From: Burkholderiales bacterium
GTDB lineage: Bacteria; Pseudomonadota; Gammaproteobacteria; Burkholderiales; SG8-39
DNA: 58,617 nt
Reading direction: 5' to 3'
Assembly: GCA_014860355.1 (NCBI GenBank)
Contig: JACZJV010000040.1
Location: 1-58,617 of the forward strand
How positions within the stretch are numbered: the first letter of the stretch is position 1; each line of letters starts with the position of its first letter. Positions 40,474 through 54,568 of the stretch are shown piece by piece. The notes below the pieces were generated by a model. The model had not been told where the DNA came from, made no database searches, and saw only the letters and a list, made by a program, of their open reading frames with translations. A program made the position numbers and the translations under genes.

Positions 40474-41055
40474 TTACTTCAGCCGCGAGAAATAGTGCGC
40501 CAGAGCCTTGAAATCCTGCTCCGCTATGCCGTACAGCGATGCTGCCATGATGGTGTCGCCGCCGGGGCGGCGGTTCTGGCGGTAGGCGAGCATCGCCTCG
40601 GCGAGGAACTCCTCGCGTTGGCCCGCAAGGCGCGGCATCTGTTCGCGGCCGCGGAAATCCGGCAGGTGGCAGCTAGCGCAGCGGTTGGCCGCCGCGACCG
40701 ACTTGCCGCGCTGGAATAGCTTCTTGTCGACCGGTTCCCTTGCCGGTTTCGCCTTCAGCGCGGAAAAATGTTTCGCCAGCGCGACGATTTCCCGGTCCGG
40801 CATGCCCTTGAGCAGGGATTGCATGAGCTGCGTGCCGCGGATGCCTTCGCGCGTCATGACCAGGTAGTTCTCGAGAAAAATCTGCGGCTGGGCGGCGATC
40901 GACGGCGTACCGGGCACTGCGGAATTGCCGTCCGCGCCGTGGCAGCCGGCGCAGCTGCGCAGATGCACGGCCAGGCGGTCCTCGGCCTGGCCGTGCGCGG
41001 CGGAAATCAAAAGGGCGGCGAGCAAGGCCCAGCGCCCCCTGCTTGCAAACAGCAC
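40474..41055 (-). CDS. Dihaem c-type cytochrome
   Basis: A 193-residue periplasmic cytochrome with signal peptide and two class I haem domains, CAGCH (35-39) and CASCH (126-130). Distal Met candidates lie in SLLKGMPDRE and DTIMAASL. The start GTG 41055 shares one base with the TAG stop of the sorbosone-dehydrogenase-like gene, so it is coupled and very probably the electron acceptor of that enzyme. Confidence 0.93.
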   Translation of the reverse strand: MLFASRGRWALLAALLISAAHGQAEDRLAVHLRSCAGCHGADGNSAVPGTPSIAAQPQIFLENYLVMTREGIRGTQLMQSLLKGMPDREIVALAKHFSALKAKPAREPVDKKLFQRGKSVAAANRCASCHLPDFRGREQMPRLAGQREEFLAEAMLAYRQNRRPGGDTIMAASLYGIAEQDFKALAHYFSRLK

Positions 41056-42278
41056 TATTTCTTCGGCGCGCTGTAGCTGATGCGGTAGATCGCCCCCAGC
41101 TGCTCATCCGATACGAGCAGCGAGCCGTCCGTCATCTGCGCGATGTACGCCGGCCGGCCCCAGAAAGTGTTTTTCTTCGGGTCCATGAAACCGGTCATGA
41201 ACGGCTTCAGCTTGGCGCTCTTGCCGTCGGCCGAAGGCCGCACGTTGATGACGTCGTAACCGAACTTCTTGCTGCGGTTCCATGAGCCCTTGCGCGCGAT
41301 GAACATCGTGCCCTGGTACTCCTTCGGGAACATCTCGCCGGTGTAGAACTTGACCCCCATGCCCGCAGCGTGCGGCCCGGTCGTGATCACCGGCAGCGTC
41401 ACGCCCTTGCAGGCGTCCTTCTTGCCCTTCGCGGTGTCGGGATCGATCACGCCCTTGGCGTGGCAGTACGGGTATCCGTAGTAGTTGCCCGGCTTGTCGA
41501 TGCGGTTGAGTTCGTCTTCCGGGCCCTTGTCGCCCAGCCAGTCGCGGCCGTGGTCGGTGAACCAGATTTCGCCGGTCTTCGGATTCCAGTCGAAGCCCTG
41601 CGTGTTGCGGATTCCGGTGGCGATCACCTCCATGTCGCTGCCGTCGGGGTTGTAGCGGCGCAGCTGCGCATACTCCTTCGGCGGTTCGCAGATGTTGCAC
41701 GGCGCGCCGAATGGCACGTAGAGCTTCTTGTCAGGACCGAAGGCGAGGTACTTCCAGTTGTGGTGCTGCTCGGGCGGCAGCTTGAACGCAGCGGTCAAAT
41801 CCACCGGCGCCACATCCGGCTTGTTCTCGATGCCGTCGAAGCGCAGCACCTTGTCGATCGCCATGACGTAGAGCGAACCGCCCTGGAAGGCGACGCCCGA
41901 GGGCTGCGTGAGCTTGTCCGCCACCACGCGCACGCTGCGCTTGTCGCCTTCGTCGGTGACCTCATAGACGCGGCCGATGCCGCGCGTGCCCATGTAGATC
42001 TTCTTGCCCGAGTCGCCGATGGCCATCGCACGCCCGCCGACCATGCCGGTGGCCCAGACTTCGACCTTGAAGCCCTTGGGCAGCTTGAGCTTTTTGAGCG
42101 GAATGTCGGCGGCCTCGGTCTCGGTCATCTTGCCCGGATTCGGCGCGAGCTTGGAATCCTTCAGCTTTTCCGGCTGGCCCTGCTTCCAGATGGGCGGCGG
42201 CTTGTCCTGCGCCAACGCCGCCTGAGCGGCGAATACGAGCATGCTTGCGGCAGCTAGCGCAACTGATTTTCTGATCAT
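41055..42278 (-). CDS. PQQ-type sugar/sorbosone dehydrogenase, periplasmic
   Basis: A 407-residue six-bladed beta-propeller of the glucose/sorbosone dehydrogenase family. A signal peptide ends at AALAQ. Motifs include KLPKGFKVEVWATGM, QPSGVAFQGGSLYVM, TGIRNTQGFDWNPKTGEIWFT with DHGRDWLGD, and GYPYCHAKG. PQQ binding is the family expectation. No pqq gene is in the window. ATG 42278 has an excellent GGGAGGTAA site. It is followed without gap by the dihaem cytochrome. Confidence 0.92.
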   Translation of the reverse strand: MIRKSVALAAASMLVFAAQAALAQDKPPPIWKQGQPEKLKDSKLAPNPGKMTETEAADIPLKKLKLPKGFKVEVWATGMVGGRAMAIGDSGKKIYMGTRGIGRVYEVTDEGDKRSVRVVADKLTQPSGVAFQGGSLYVMAIDKVLRFDGIENKPDVAPVDLTAAFKLPPEQHHNWKYLAFGPDKKLYVPFGAPCNICEPPKEYAQLRRYNPDGSDMEVIATGIRNTQGFDWNPKTGEIWFTDHGRDWLGDKGPEDELNRIDKPGNYYGYPYCHAKGVIDPDTAKGKKDACKGVTLPVITTGPHAAGMGVKFYTGEMFPKEYQGTMFIARKGSWNRSKKFGYDVINVRPSADGKSAKLKPFMTGFMDPKKNTFWGRPAYIAQMTDGSLLVSDEQLGAIYRISYSAPKK

Positions 42279-42637
42279 GAAATTACCTCCCATTGAAGAA
42301 ACGATAGGAAATTCGATCCTGCGTCATGTCGCGCGACAGGCCGACGGCGGTGGTTTTCAGCTCTTTTTGTGCCGCCTGGCGTCGTGCGGTTTGGATATTG
42401 CGCCCGCGCGCAGCCGATTGCAATGCCCGGAAGCTAGCCAGACCTGGCCCGCGTGGTCCGGTCTCAGAGCGCGAGCTCGGGGGGCGGGCGATGCCGGAAA
42501 CGAATCCCGCGGGGGGCTTCCGGTCGACCAGGTTGAATGCCGGACTCGACCGTGGCCGGACCCCTGCCCCGATCAGCAGAACGTCGGCAAACGGTTCGCG
42601 CGGCGGGATTAATCCGCTGCGGCGCTGCGAACCTGTA
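42279..42637. other. 359-bp spacer, no gene seen
   Basis: This stretch lies between the selenoprotein stop and the dehydrogenase start, both on the minus strand. I see no gene. It should contain the dehydrogenase promoter. A partial match (GATAGGAAATTC near 42302) to the dispersed repeat of the left end is probably chance. Confidence 0.4.
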
Positions 42638-42859
42638 TCAGAACTGGATCGTCTCCAGGTCGGAGTCCGAGGGGAAACGTCCCGTCACGTAGCGCGAGTA
42701 GACCAGCTTTTCATCTACGACGACATCGAACTGACCCGACTTTCCGGGTCGAACCTCAACCGGCCCGCGGCCGCGAGCCTCGATCCAGGCCTTCACACGG
42801 AGGGCCTCGGGTCTGTAGTTTCAGGCAGCGCAGTAATGGATGAGGATGGCCATGGTCAT
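42638..42859 (-). CDS. SelW/Rdx-family selenoprotein (in-frame TGA = Sec)
   Basis: Read through an in-frame TGA at 42821-42823, this gives a 73-residue protein. It begins MTMAILIHYCAAUNYRPEAL, with Cys10 and selenocysteine 13 exactly as in SelW, and continues with GKSGQFDVVVDEKLVYSR and TGRFPSDSDLE. CxxU followed by NYRPEA, then the G-F-V-D-LVYSR-GRFP pattern, is diagnostic of the thioredoxin-like SelW/SelT/Rdx family. Most bacterial members have CxxC. The codon after TGA continues the homology without a frame change, so a stop is unlikely. ATG 42859 is chosen, with a GAG at 4 nt; ATG 42853 is an alternative. It should act as a small redox protein. selA/selB/selD must lie elsewhere. Confidence 0.82.
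42787..42807 (-). promoter_or_regulatory. Candidate bacterial SECIS hairpin
   Basis: Starting 14 nt after the Sec TGA, AGGCC pairs with GGCCT around an 11-nt loop (CTCCGTGTGAA). Two further pairs are possible above a mismatch, leaving an apical CGTGT loop with GU. Distance and GU-containing loop match the known shape of bacterial SECIS elements that bind SelB. This was folded by eye. Confidence 0.6.
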
Positions 42860-42989
42860 CGTCTCGTTGGCGGCAATCGATTTCAGTACCGCACGTCGGC
42901 AGTTTAGCGCTTGCAGGTGGGAAATTCCAGTTGGCTCTGGGTCGCGGGATCGCGCCTGGCGTGGTCCGCGTGGTCCCGCGCCCCCTGGC

Positions 42990-43760
42990 CTAGCGCCCCT
43001 TCCAGACGGGCTTTCTCTTGTTGAGAAAAGCCTCCATGCCTTCGCGGAAATCCGCGCTCATATAGCACATGATGACCAGGTCGCTGCCTTCCTCGGGCTT
43101 GGTGCGCAGGCGGTAGATCGCCTCCTTGGTCGCCTGCAATGTGAGCGGCGCGAGGCTCGCCACCTCGCGCACGAGTTCTTCTGCGCGGCGCGCGAGCGCG
43201 GCGCCGTCCTCGACCAGCTCGCTCACCAGGCCCATCGCCAGCGCTTCATCCGCCTCGATCAGGCGAGCGCGAAACACCATGTCCTTCACCCGTGCCGGTC
43301 CCATGAGCGCGGTCAGGCGAGCGTAGTTGTTCATCGACAGGCAGTTGCCCAGGGTCTTCGCCACCGGGAAGCCGTAGCGCACGCTGCGCGCGGCAATGCG
43401 CAGGTCGCAGCAGGCCGCGATGCCCGCGCCGCCGCCGGTGCAGGCGCCCTGGATCGCGGCTATGGTCGGCACGCGGCAGCGCTCGAGCGCCCCGAGCACG
43501 CGGTCGATGCGGGCCTCGTAGTCGAGTGCGTCCTGCTCCTTGTCAAAGGCGCGGAACTGCGAAATGTCGGTGCCCGCGGCGAAGGCCTTTTCGCCCGCGC
43601 CGGTGAGCAGCATCGCGCGGATCGAGCGGTCCTGGTTCGCCTGCTCGCAGATCTCGGCGAGGCGGTCGTACATGGCGAAGGTGAGGGCATTCCTCGCCTG
43701 CGGCCGGTTGAAGGTCAGGTAGGCAACGCCGTCGCGCAGTTCGTAGAGCAGTTCGTCCAT
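42990..43760 (-). CDS. Enoyl-CoA hydratase/isomerase family protein
   Basis: A 256-residue crotonase-fold protein. The oxyanion-hole segments are KAFAAGTDISQF and IQGACTGGGAGIAACCDLRI. The residue usually acting as acid/base is replaced around TLGNCLSMNNYARL, so the exact reaction (hydratase, isomerase or other) is uncertain. ATG 43760 is chosen because it opens the conserved MDELLYELRDGVAYLTFNRP. The longer frame lacks homology. Confidence 0.92.
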   Translation of the reverse strand: MDELLYELRDGVAYLTFNRPQARNALTFAMYDRLAEICEQANQDRSIRAMLLTGAGEKAFAAGTDISQFRAFDKEQDALDYEARIDRVLGALERCRVPTIAAIQGACTGGGAGIAACCDLRIAARSVRYGFPVAKTLGNCLSMNNYARLTALMGPARVKDMVFRARLIEADEALAMGLVSELVEDGAALARRAEELVREVASLAPLTLQATKEAIYRLRTKPEEGSDLVIMCYMSADFREGMEAFLNKRKPVWKGR

Positions 43761-43861
43761 GGCTGATTCCAGAAAGTGTGGGAAAGGCATGATTCTCGCC
43801 GAAAAACGAGTCAATAGGGGTCACCCCATCGACTCTCCCGCGTTTGGCATAATAGGGAGCA

Positions 43862-44368
43862 ATGAACAAACATCTTGCTGTTCTTTTCCTGGCCTTGGCC
43901 ACCGCTCTCAGCGGCAATGTCCAGGCTACGCCGCTCGAAGAGATACACGGCGTGCCTGTGTCCAGGCTCGAGTTCGCCAGCTTCAAGCTCGAGCTTGCTC
44001 TCACAGGTATCAAGGACTGGCCATTCCCAATCGAAGGTGCCAGCGTTTCCTACAAGGTTGATCCGGACGAAATCGGGATAGTTGTCGCCCTGAAGATCGC
44101 CCGCGATGAAGCATTTCGCGCGGCCTGCGCCCGAACCCTGGGGCGAGTCCGCGAGTTTCTGTACGTGGATGCCAAGGGACATGCTCCCATGGGCCGGTCT
44201 TACCTGGGCTCCTACTTCCGCGGACCCTGGCGCGGCGACCTGCGCGAAGCCGCTTTGCGCACCCTGGATGCGAGTACGCTCATACGGGTTGATGTCGTCA
44301 ATCGCGGCAGTTGCCGGGCCGCGCTCATAAAAGCACCCATAAGGTTTGAGGCGGCTACCCCGAATTGA
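43862..44368 (+). CDS. Secreted hypothetical protein
   Basis: A 168-residue protein with a clear signal peptide (KHLAVLFLALATALSGNVQA). The mature part shows no recognised domain (FKLELALTGIKDWPF, VSYKVDPDEIGIVVALKIAR, FLYVDAKGHAPMGRSYLGSY). A single Cys pair (one in AACARTLG, one in RGSCRAAL) could form a disulfide. ATG 43862 has a GGGAG site. It stands alone between two minus-strand genes. Confidence 0.8.
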   Translation: MNKHLAVLFLALATALSGNVQATPLEEIHGVPVSRLEFASFKLELALTGIKDWPFPIEGASVSYKVDPDEIGIVVALKIARDEAFRAACARTLGRVREFLYVDAKGHAPMGRSYLGSYFRGPWRGDLREAALRTLDASTLIRVDVVNRGSCRAALIKAPIRFEAATPN

Positions 44369-44451
44369 TCGGGAAATCGCGCGGGAACTTGAAAGCGAAC
44401 CGGGGCATGCAAAGCGGCCTGCGCAAGCGCGCTGCGTCCGCCAGCCCGCGC

Positions 44452-45333
44452 TCAGGCTTTTGCTTTGCTGCTCACCCAGGCCGGGATGCGCACGCCGTCG
44501 ATGCCGCCATGCCCAGCATGCGCGGCCTGATCGAAAGCTTCCAGCACGCGCGCCGCGGTGGGCAGCTCGACGCCGAGGTGCTGCGCTTCTTCAAGCATGG
44601 TGCGCAGGTCCTTGCGCATGGAATCGAGGTCGAAGGCCGCGGGACCGGTGTCCTCCCCCGCCAGCGCCTTCGCCACCGCCGCGCCGCCATTCTTCAGCAC
44701 CGTCGCCGCACCCGAGGTATCGGAGAAGATTTCAACCAGCCGCGCCGGATCGATGCCCAGCGGCCTGGTCAGCGCGAGCGCCTCGCCGAAGGCCTGCCAG
44801 AACACGATCAAGGGCAGGTTGATCGCGAGCTTCATCGCCGCGCCCGCGCCCACCGGCCCGACGTGCTCGATGCGCCGGCACATCTGTTCCAGCAAGGGTC
44901 GCGCGCGATCGAGCGCAAGCGCGTCTGCGCCGACCAGGCCGAAGAGTTTGCCTTCCTTCGCCGGCCCGACGGTGCCGCCCACCGGGCACTCGACCAGCTG
45001 CGCGTGTTTTTTGGCGACCCACTCCGCGAGCGCGCGCTCGGTCTCGGGACGTACCGTGCTCATCTCGATGAAAAGCTTGCCCTTGACCTCGCCCGCAAGC
45101 AGCCCGTGCTCGCCGTAGTACACGGCGTCGATCGCCGCGGCATTGGTGAGGATGGTGATGATGACCTCGACGCTGCTCGCGAGTTCCGCCGGCGTGGCCG
45201 CGACCGTCGCGCCGGCCGCCACGCTTGCTTTCTCCGGTGTACGGTTCCACACCGTAAGCTGGTGGCCGAGGCCGATGAGCCTGGCGGCGATGGCGCTGCC
45301 CATGCGCCCGGTGCCGGCGATGCCAATATTCAT
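44452..45333 (-). CDS. Beta-hydroxyacid dehydrogenase (3-hydroxyisobutyrate type)
   Basis: A 293-residue NAD(P) enzyme. The Rossmann motif is IGIAGTGRMGSAIAARL, WNRTPEKA marks NADP-type recognition (Arg/Thr after the second strand), FIEMSTVRPET and CPVGGTVGPAKEGKL are the substrate signature, and the catalytic Lys lies in GAAMKLAINLPLI. It may reduce succinic or glyoxylic semialdehyde, or oxidise 3-hydroxyisobutyrate. ATG 45333 follows GGGGGAGAAG. Confidence 0.93.
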   Translation of the reverse strand: MNIGIAGTGRMGSAIAARLIGLGHQLTVWNRTPEKASVAAGATVAATPAELASSVEVIITILTNAAAIDAVYYGEHGLLAGEVKGKLFIEMSTVRPETERALAEWVAKKHAQLVECPVGGTVGPAKEGKLFGLVGADALALDRARPLLEQMCRRIEHVGPVGAGAAMKLAINLPLIVFWQAFGEALALTRPLGIDPARLVEIFSDTSGAATVLKNGGAAVAKALAGEDTGPAAFDLDSMRKDLRTMLEEAQHLGVELPTAARVLEAFDQAAHAGHGGIDGVRIPAWVSSKAKA

Positions 45334-45413
45334 TCTTCTCCCCCGTTCAATGTCGCGATCCCGGATTGCATCCTGTCAGTTCAAGCAATCGAAGAGCGCC
45401 ATCCGCGGAAGGC

Positions 45414-45845
45414 TCAAACCAGCCTTACCAGATGCCTGGCCGCCGCACCCTTCACCGCAGAGAGCGCGATACCGGAATCGAAGGTGACCATGCGCCCGCC
45501 ATGCTTGAGCGCCAAGGCCAACAGATAGGTGTCGGTAATCTGCCGCGCGCTATGCACCCGGGTGCCGTCCACGATTCTGTGATCGACGATGGACGTGTCG
45601 TCCGGCCAGAAAAGGTGGGCGGAATGATCCAGCGCGCCGCGCAGGCGTTCGATAATTTGCGCGGCGGGCCGCGTCCCGGGATAGGCGGCCTGCGACATGA
45701 TGCGTACGCAGCCATTCTGCGTAATCGGACAGGAAGCCCAGCCATGCTTGATATTGGCCTTCAGCCAGGACCATGCCGTTTCGTGGTGCGGGTGGGCCTG
45801 GTCAAGCAATCCGATCAGCACGTTGACATCCAGCAGCGCGCGCAC
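45414..45845 (-). CDS. vapC: VapC-type PIN-domain toxin
   Basis: A 143-residue PIN RNase. The acidic residues sit in LLDVNVLIGLLD, in IERLRGALDH/WPDDTSI and in QITDTYLLALALKHGG, where the central D-x-x-L motif is typical. FDSGIALSAVKG completes the site. It starts at GTG 45845, 13 bp after the antitoxin stop. It resembles the TA-system VapC group common in proteobacteria. Confidence 0.88.
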   Translation of the reverse strand: MRALLDVNVLIGLLDQAHPHHETAWSWLKANIKHGWASCPITQNGCVRIMSQAAYPGTRPAAQIIERLRGALDHSAHLFWPDDTSIVDHRIVDGTRVHSARQITDTYLLALALKHGGRMVTFDSGIALSAVKGAAARHLVRLV

Positions 45846-45858
45846 CCTGCCTGCTCTC

Positions 45859-46098
45859 CTAATACTCGCCGTCTTCGCGCAACTTGTTGATCAGCTCGTT
45901 GCTGACGATCCGCCCCGCTTTGGCAAACGGCCTGAAGCCGTAGACGGCTTTCGGTTCAGCCGACGCTGCCGTATGCGCGCCCGCCAGGCCCTTGCGCGCC
46001 AGTTCGGAAATGACCTGACCGGCCGTCTTTTTTTCCCGCCGCGCCAGATCCTTGGCTGCAAACAGCACGTCTTCTTCGATGTCGAGAGTGGTACGCAT
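45859..46098 (-). CDS. vapB: VapB-type ribbon-helix-helix antitoxin
   Basis: A 79-residue antitoxin. MRTTLDIEEDVLFAAKDLAR is the ribbon-helix-helix start, KKTAGQVISELARKGL follows, and the tail YGFRPFAKAGRIVSNELINK is the toxin-binding segment. I prefer ATG 46098, which opens the canonical RHH, over ATG 46116. It precedes and is coupled to the PIN toxin. GATGCGT repeats around the start (46092-46125) may be its operator. Confidence 0.85.
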   Translation of the reverse strand: MRTTLDIEEDVLFAAKDLARREKKTAGQVISELARKGLAGAHTAASAEPKAVYGFRPFAKAGRIVSNELINKLREDGEY

Positions 46099-46162
46099 CA
46101 AATCAGCGTATTGCATCACGCATCAGATGTCAATCCGGTCTGCCCCCAATAGCGCCGAATGC

Positions 46163-46531
46163 CTACACCGCGCTGCCGAAACCCTGGTCCTGTGCCCCTG
46201 CCGGTGCCTGCAGGCCGGCGAGCCGGCAGCCTTGGGCCACCGGTCCCTTGGGAAACAGCTCGTAGAGATACTTGATGCCGCCCTTGTGATGGAAGTGCTC
46301 GTCGAGCGCATCGTGCAGGTCACGCGCGCGCAGGACCGGTTCCTCGCTGCGCGCAAACAGCTCCTGCAAGCCACGAACGACCTCCCAATGATCCTCAGTC
46401 AGCGTCAGACCTTCCGTACGCGCGAATTTTTCAGCGTCTTCAGGGGACCAGTCGAAGGGAGCGCGGGGGAATCCGGGGTGAGGCCTGGGTTCGTGACCGG
46501 GGCGTATGGTATTTTCGGTTCCATGCGTCAT
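46163..46531 (-). CDS. DsrC/TusE-family sulfur carrier-like protein
   Basis: A 122-residue DsrC-fold protein: DWSPEDAEKFARTEGLTLTE, HWEVVRGLQELF and GIKYLYELFPKGPVAQGCRLAGL. It has only one conserved cysteine (C102). The C-terminal active-site cysteine 11 residues later, present in DsrC and TusE, is replaced by Ala113, and the chain continues QDQGFGSAV. It is therefore unlikely to be a normal persulfide carrier and may be a regulator or a distinct subgroup. Strong AGGAGG site before ATG 46531. Confidence 0.88.
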   Translation of the reverse strand: MTHGTENTIRPGHEPRPHPGFPRAPFDWSPEDAEKFARTEGLTLTEDHWEVVRGLQELFARSEEPVLRARDLHDALDEHFHHKGGIKYLYELFPKGPVAQGCRLAGLQAPAGAQDQGFGSAV

Positions 46532-46865
46532 GATTTACCTCCTATTGTCCAGGGCGTTTTCATATGTTCCGGCGGAATACCACAGGGCTTCCGCCCAGAC
46601 CCGGGTCGATCCGGTCTTTTCCAAGCAGCCGGCCCGGTAGTGCATTTTCTACGCTCTTTCTTGCGCGCATTCAAGCTGCCGCTAACGGGGCCAAACGGCG
46701 CAGCGGCCGCGTAGGCGGAAAAGTGCGATTGGCCCCTCCCGGCCGCTACAGCCCTGCGCTTGCAGGCATCCGGCGCTATAAAATCCGGCGCAGAACACAA
46801 ACCCGCCGGCATGCTCCGAACACCCGCGCACAGCGCATGTGCCTGGCTGCCGCTAGAATGCGCGG
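46532..46865. other. 334-bp divergent spacer before uvrA
   Basis: No gene is seen. It lies between the DsrC-like gene (minus) and uvrA (plus). A TATAAA-like element occurs near 46778-46785. I found no LexA-type box by eye. Confidence 0.4.
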
Positions 46866-52712
<5,847 letters not shown>

Positions 52713-53225
52713 CGGGAAATTTGCGGGTCCGCCCCTTGGTCCCCGAAGCGACTTGAAAAACGGGGATATTCGCAATGCATCCGCTCCGCCCCCCTCAAGC
52801 GGGTTCACGCTGAGCGAATGGCTAACAGCCGCAATGCATGCCGCATTGGAGCATGCCAACGGATGGAATCAACCTTTGGCGCGATGTGCCAAAAAATCTC
52901 TGGCCGCCTCGGTGCTGACGCCCACGGCGTGATACCACAGTGCCCGCTATGCAGCGGTTGCGGCCACTGGCGGCGGTTGGACGCACTTCGGCACGCGACC
53001 ATGACCGGACTCACGGATGCTTAGCAAATGGCTCAATTGAGCGACAGGTTTCCGACCGAGGCTGAAAATTTATTGGCCGTTCGTTCGAGCCCCGGGTCGG
53101 TTCCCCGGGCAGGTCAAAACTGGGCACTATTGGCGAATTAGAGTGGCTCGGGGTTAACGTCGCCATTGAGCCGCGCCGATAGGCGTAGGCTCAAATGGCT
53201 TTTTATGCTCCCTGTTGGCCATGTG
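52713..53225. other. 513-bp spacer, no gene seen
   Basis: This stretch follows uvrA and precedes the accessory patch. It is less GC-rich than its neighbours near 53030-53200. I see no supportable gene or terminator. Confidence 0.45.
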
Positions 53226-53540
53226 CTATTTCCCCGCTACATCCAGCAATGCTCTTGGATTGGAATGTGCAATTGCGAGCAGCGTACGTGCGGCACCGCT
53301 GGGCTGCTTGCGGCCTTGTTCCCAGCCCTGAAGCGTGCGCACCGAAACACCAAGCAGCTTGGCGAACTGCGATTGCGATAATCCCGTACGTTCGCGGGCT
53401 TCGGTCGCGGGCGACAGGACAACCTGAGTCTTTCCAGCTTTCATTTGCCGCACGGACTCAAGTAACTCGGCGGCAAGGTCACGCTTGGCCTCATAGGCCC
53501 GAAGCTTTGCACCAGTAAGCGGTTTAGTTTTCGAGGGCAC
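53226..53540 (-). CDS. higA: HigA-type Xre antitoxin
   Basis: A 104-residue protein with a C-terminal helix-turn-helix: RTGLSQSQFAKLLGVSVRTL then GWEQGRKQPSGAARTLL, the standard Xre pattern. The N-terminal part is Lys-rich and probably binds the toxin. The GTG start 53540 overlaps the 3' end of the toxin gene by 17 bp, giving toxin-first order as in HigBA. Confidence 0.9.
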   Translation of the reverse strand: MPSKTKPLTGAKLRAYEAKRDLAAELLESVRQMKAGKTQVVLSPATEARERTGLSQSQFAKLLGVSVRTLQGWEQGRKQPSGAARTLLAIAHSNPRALLDVAGK

Positions 53541-53835
53541 GACGGATTTCCTTTAGTTTAGGACCGGTAATGTTGTCTGTCTTGGCCTTCGCATACATAA
53601 GTAGAAGTACGACTTCTTCCTCGGCGGTACGCGTGAAGTAGATGATGCGAACACCCCCGGATTTACCAGTGCCAGCCCGCCGCCAGCGGATCTTTCGAAT
53701 ATCGCCAGAATGGGGTACCACGTCTCCGGCGCTGGGAAACTCGGCGATGTATGCCGCGAACTCGCCTCGCTCTTCCTCGCTCCAGTAAAGCGGCCATTGT
53801 TTCTGGAACACGGACGTTTCTACAACCGTGAACAT
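53524..53835 (-). CDS. higB: HigB/RelE-type toxin
   Basis: A 103-residue RelE/ParE-fold toxin: FTVVETSVFQKQWPLYWSEE, then PHSGDIRKIRWRRAGTGKSG, VRIIYFTRTAEEEVVLLLMY and AKTDNITGPKLKEIRRAL. These are typical of the HigB-2 type mRNA interferases. ATG 53835 is only 8 bp from a palindromic operator with an embedded TATAGT, so the transcript may be nearly leaderless. Confidence 0.9.
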   Translation of the reverse strand: MFTVVETSVFQKQWPLYWSEEERGEFAAYIAEFPSAGDVVPHSGDIRKIRWRRAGTGKSGGVRIIYFTRTAEEEVVLLLMYAKAKTDNITGPKLKEIRRALEN

Positions 53836-53842
53836 GGGGGAC

Positions 53843-53861
53843 TATACGCCCTAGGCGTATA
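53843..53861. promoter_or_regulatory. Palindromic operator of higBA
   Basis: TATACGCC-CTA-GGCGTATA is a perfect 8-bp inverted repeat just upstream of higB. On the minus strand a TATAGT -10-like element overlaps its edge. The HigA-type repressor would bind here and block the promoter. Confidence 0.7.
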
Positions 53862-53980
53862 ACTGTCCAGTAGCCAGATTCATGGGGCATAACGTGGTGC
53901 TGTGCGGCGGGCCGCGGCGGTGCCAAAAAATAATATGCCGCTTCCGGCCCGTCCGCACCAGCTAAAGTTAGCCGTCTTTC

Positions 53981-54301
53981 TCATGGGATCTCAACTTCGG
54001 CGTAGCTCCCTTCGGAAGCAGCGTCAACTGCACCAACGACCTCGGCTACAGCGCGCTGGATGCGTGGCCAGCTCGGAGTGGAAAGCACGACAACGGCGAT
54101 GCGCCGAGACTTCAGGTTCTGTTGATACTTGAGGTTCGAGTCCGTCGTAACGAGTACCTCGAAGCCTGACTTTTCGGCTGCGTCGAGTAACTCACCGTTC
54201 TTGAGTCTCGACCATTCGCGCTCGTAGGCGGTCGTCACTTCGTGGTGCGTCAGCGACTGCCGCAGCGGGACGGAGGCGCCCTGGTCGAAAAGTATGCGCA
54301 C
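53981..54301 (-). CDS. DUF5615 PIN-like protein (putative toxin)
   Basis: A 106-residue PIN-like protein: MRILFDQGASVPLRQSLTHH, then EWSRLKNGELLDAAEKSGFE, VLVTTDSNLKYQQNL and IAVVVLSTPSWP. These match DUF5615, usually found directly after a DUF433 protein. The GTG start follows the DUF433 stop immediately. Asp6 and the DSN motif are the expected acidic residues. It is probably the toxin or effector of a TA-like pair. Confidence 0.88.
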   Translation of the reverse strand: MRILFDQGASVPLRQSLTHHEVTTAYEREWSRLKNGELLDAAEKSGFEVLVTTDSNLKYQQNLKSRRIAVVVLSTPSWPRIQRAVAEVVGAVDAASEGSYAEVEIP

Positions 54302-54523
54302 TTACGCGGGAGCCAATGCACTCCGCGCGGCGTGCTCCAAGACCGTGCGAACCTGCTCGAGCGTCACGCCAGGGAACCACTCCACAAACTGGGACACCAG
54401 CGCACCGTCTTCAAGATTTTCAAACAGCGCTGCCACGGGCACGCGGGTACCACGGAATACCCAGGCGCCGCTGACGCGTTCCGGGTCGCGCTCCACCGCT
54501 GGACAGGAGGACCAGTCAATCAT
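54302..54523 (-). CDS. DUF433 protein (putative antitoxin)
   Basis: A 73-residue DUF433 protein: ERDPERVSGAWVFRGTRVPV, AALFENLEDGALVSQFVEWF and GVTLEQVRTVLEH, which is the winged-helix-like DUF433 core. ATG 54523 gives the family-typical start. It is followed without gap by the DUF5615 gene, and GTTGACA repeats lie 45-105 bp upstream. Confidence 0.88.
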   Translation of the reverse strand: MIDWSSCPAVERDPERVSGAWVFRGTRVPVAALFENLEDGALVSQFVEWFPGVTLEQVRTVLEHAARSALAPA

Positions 54524-54568
54524 GGCGAAATAGTACCACCGCGGGATGAAGACGGCTAACGTACAGTA

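Noticed and set aside
42302-42313. GATAGGAAATTC as a third copy of the dispersed repeat
   Set aside because: Only 12 bp match and the flanks differ, so chance similarity is likely.
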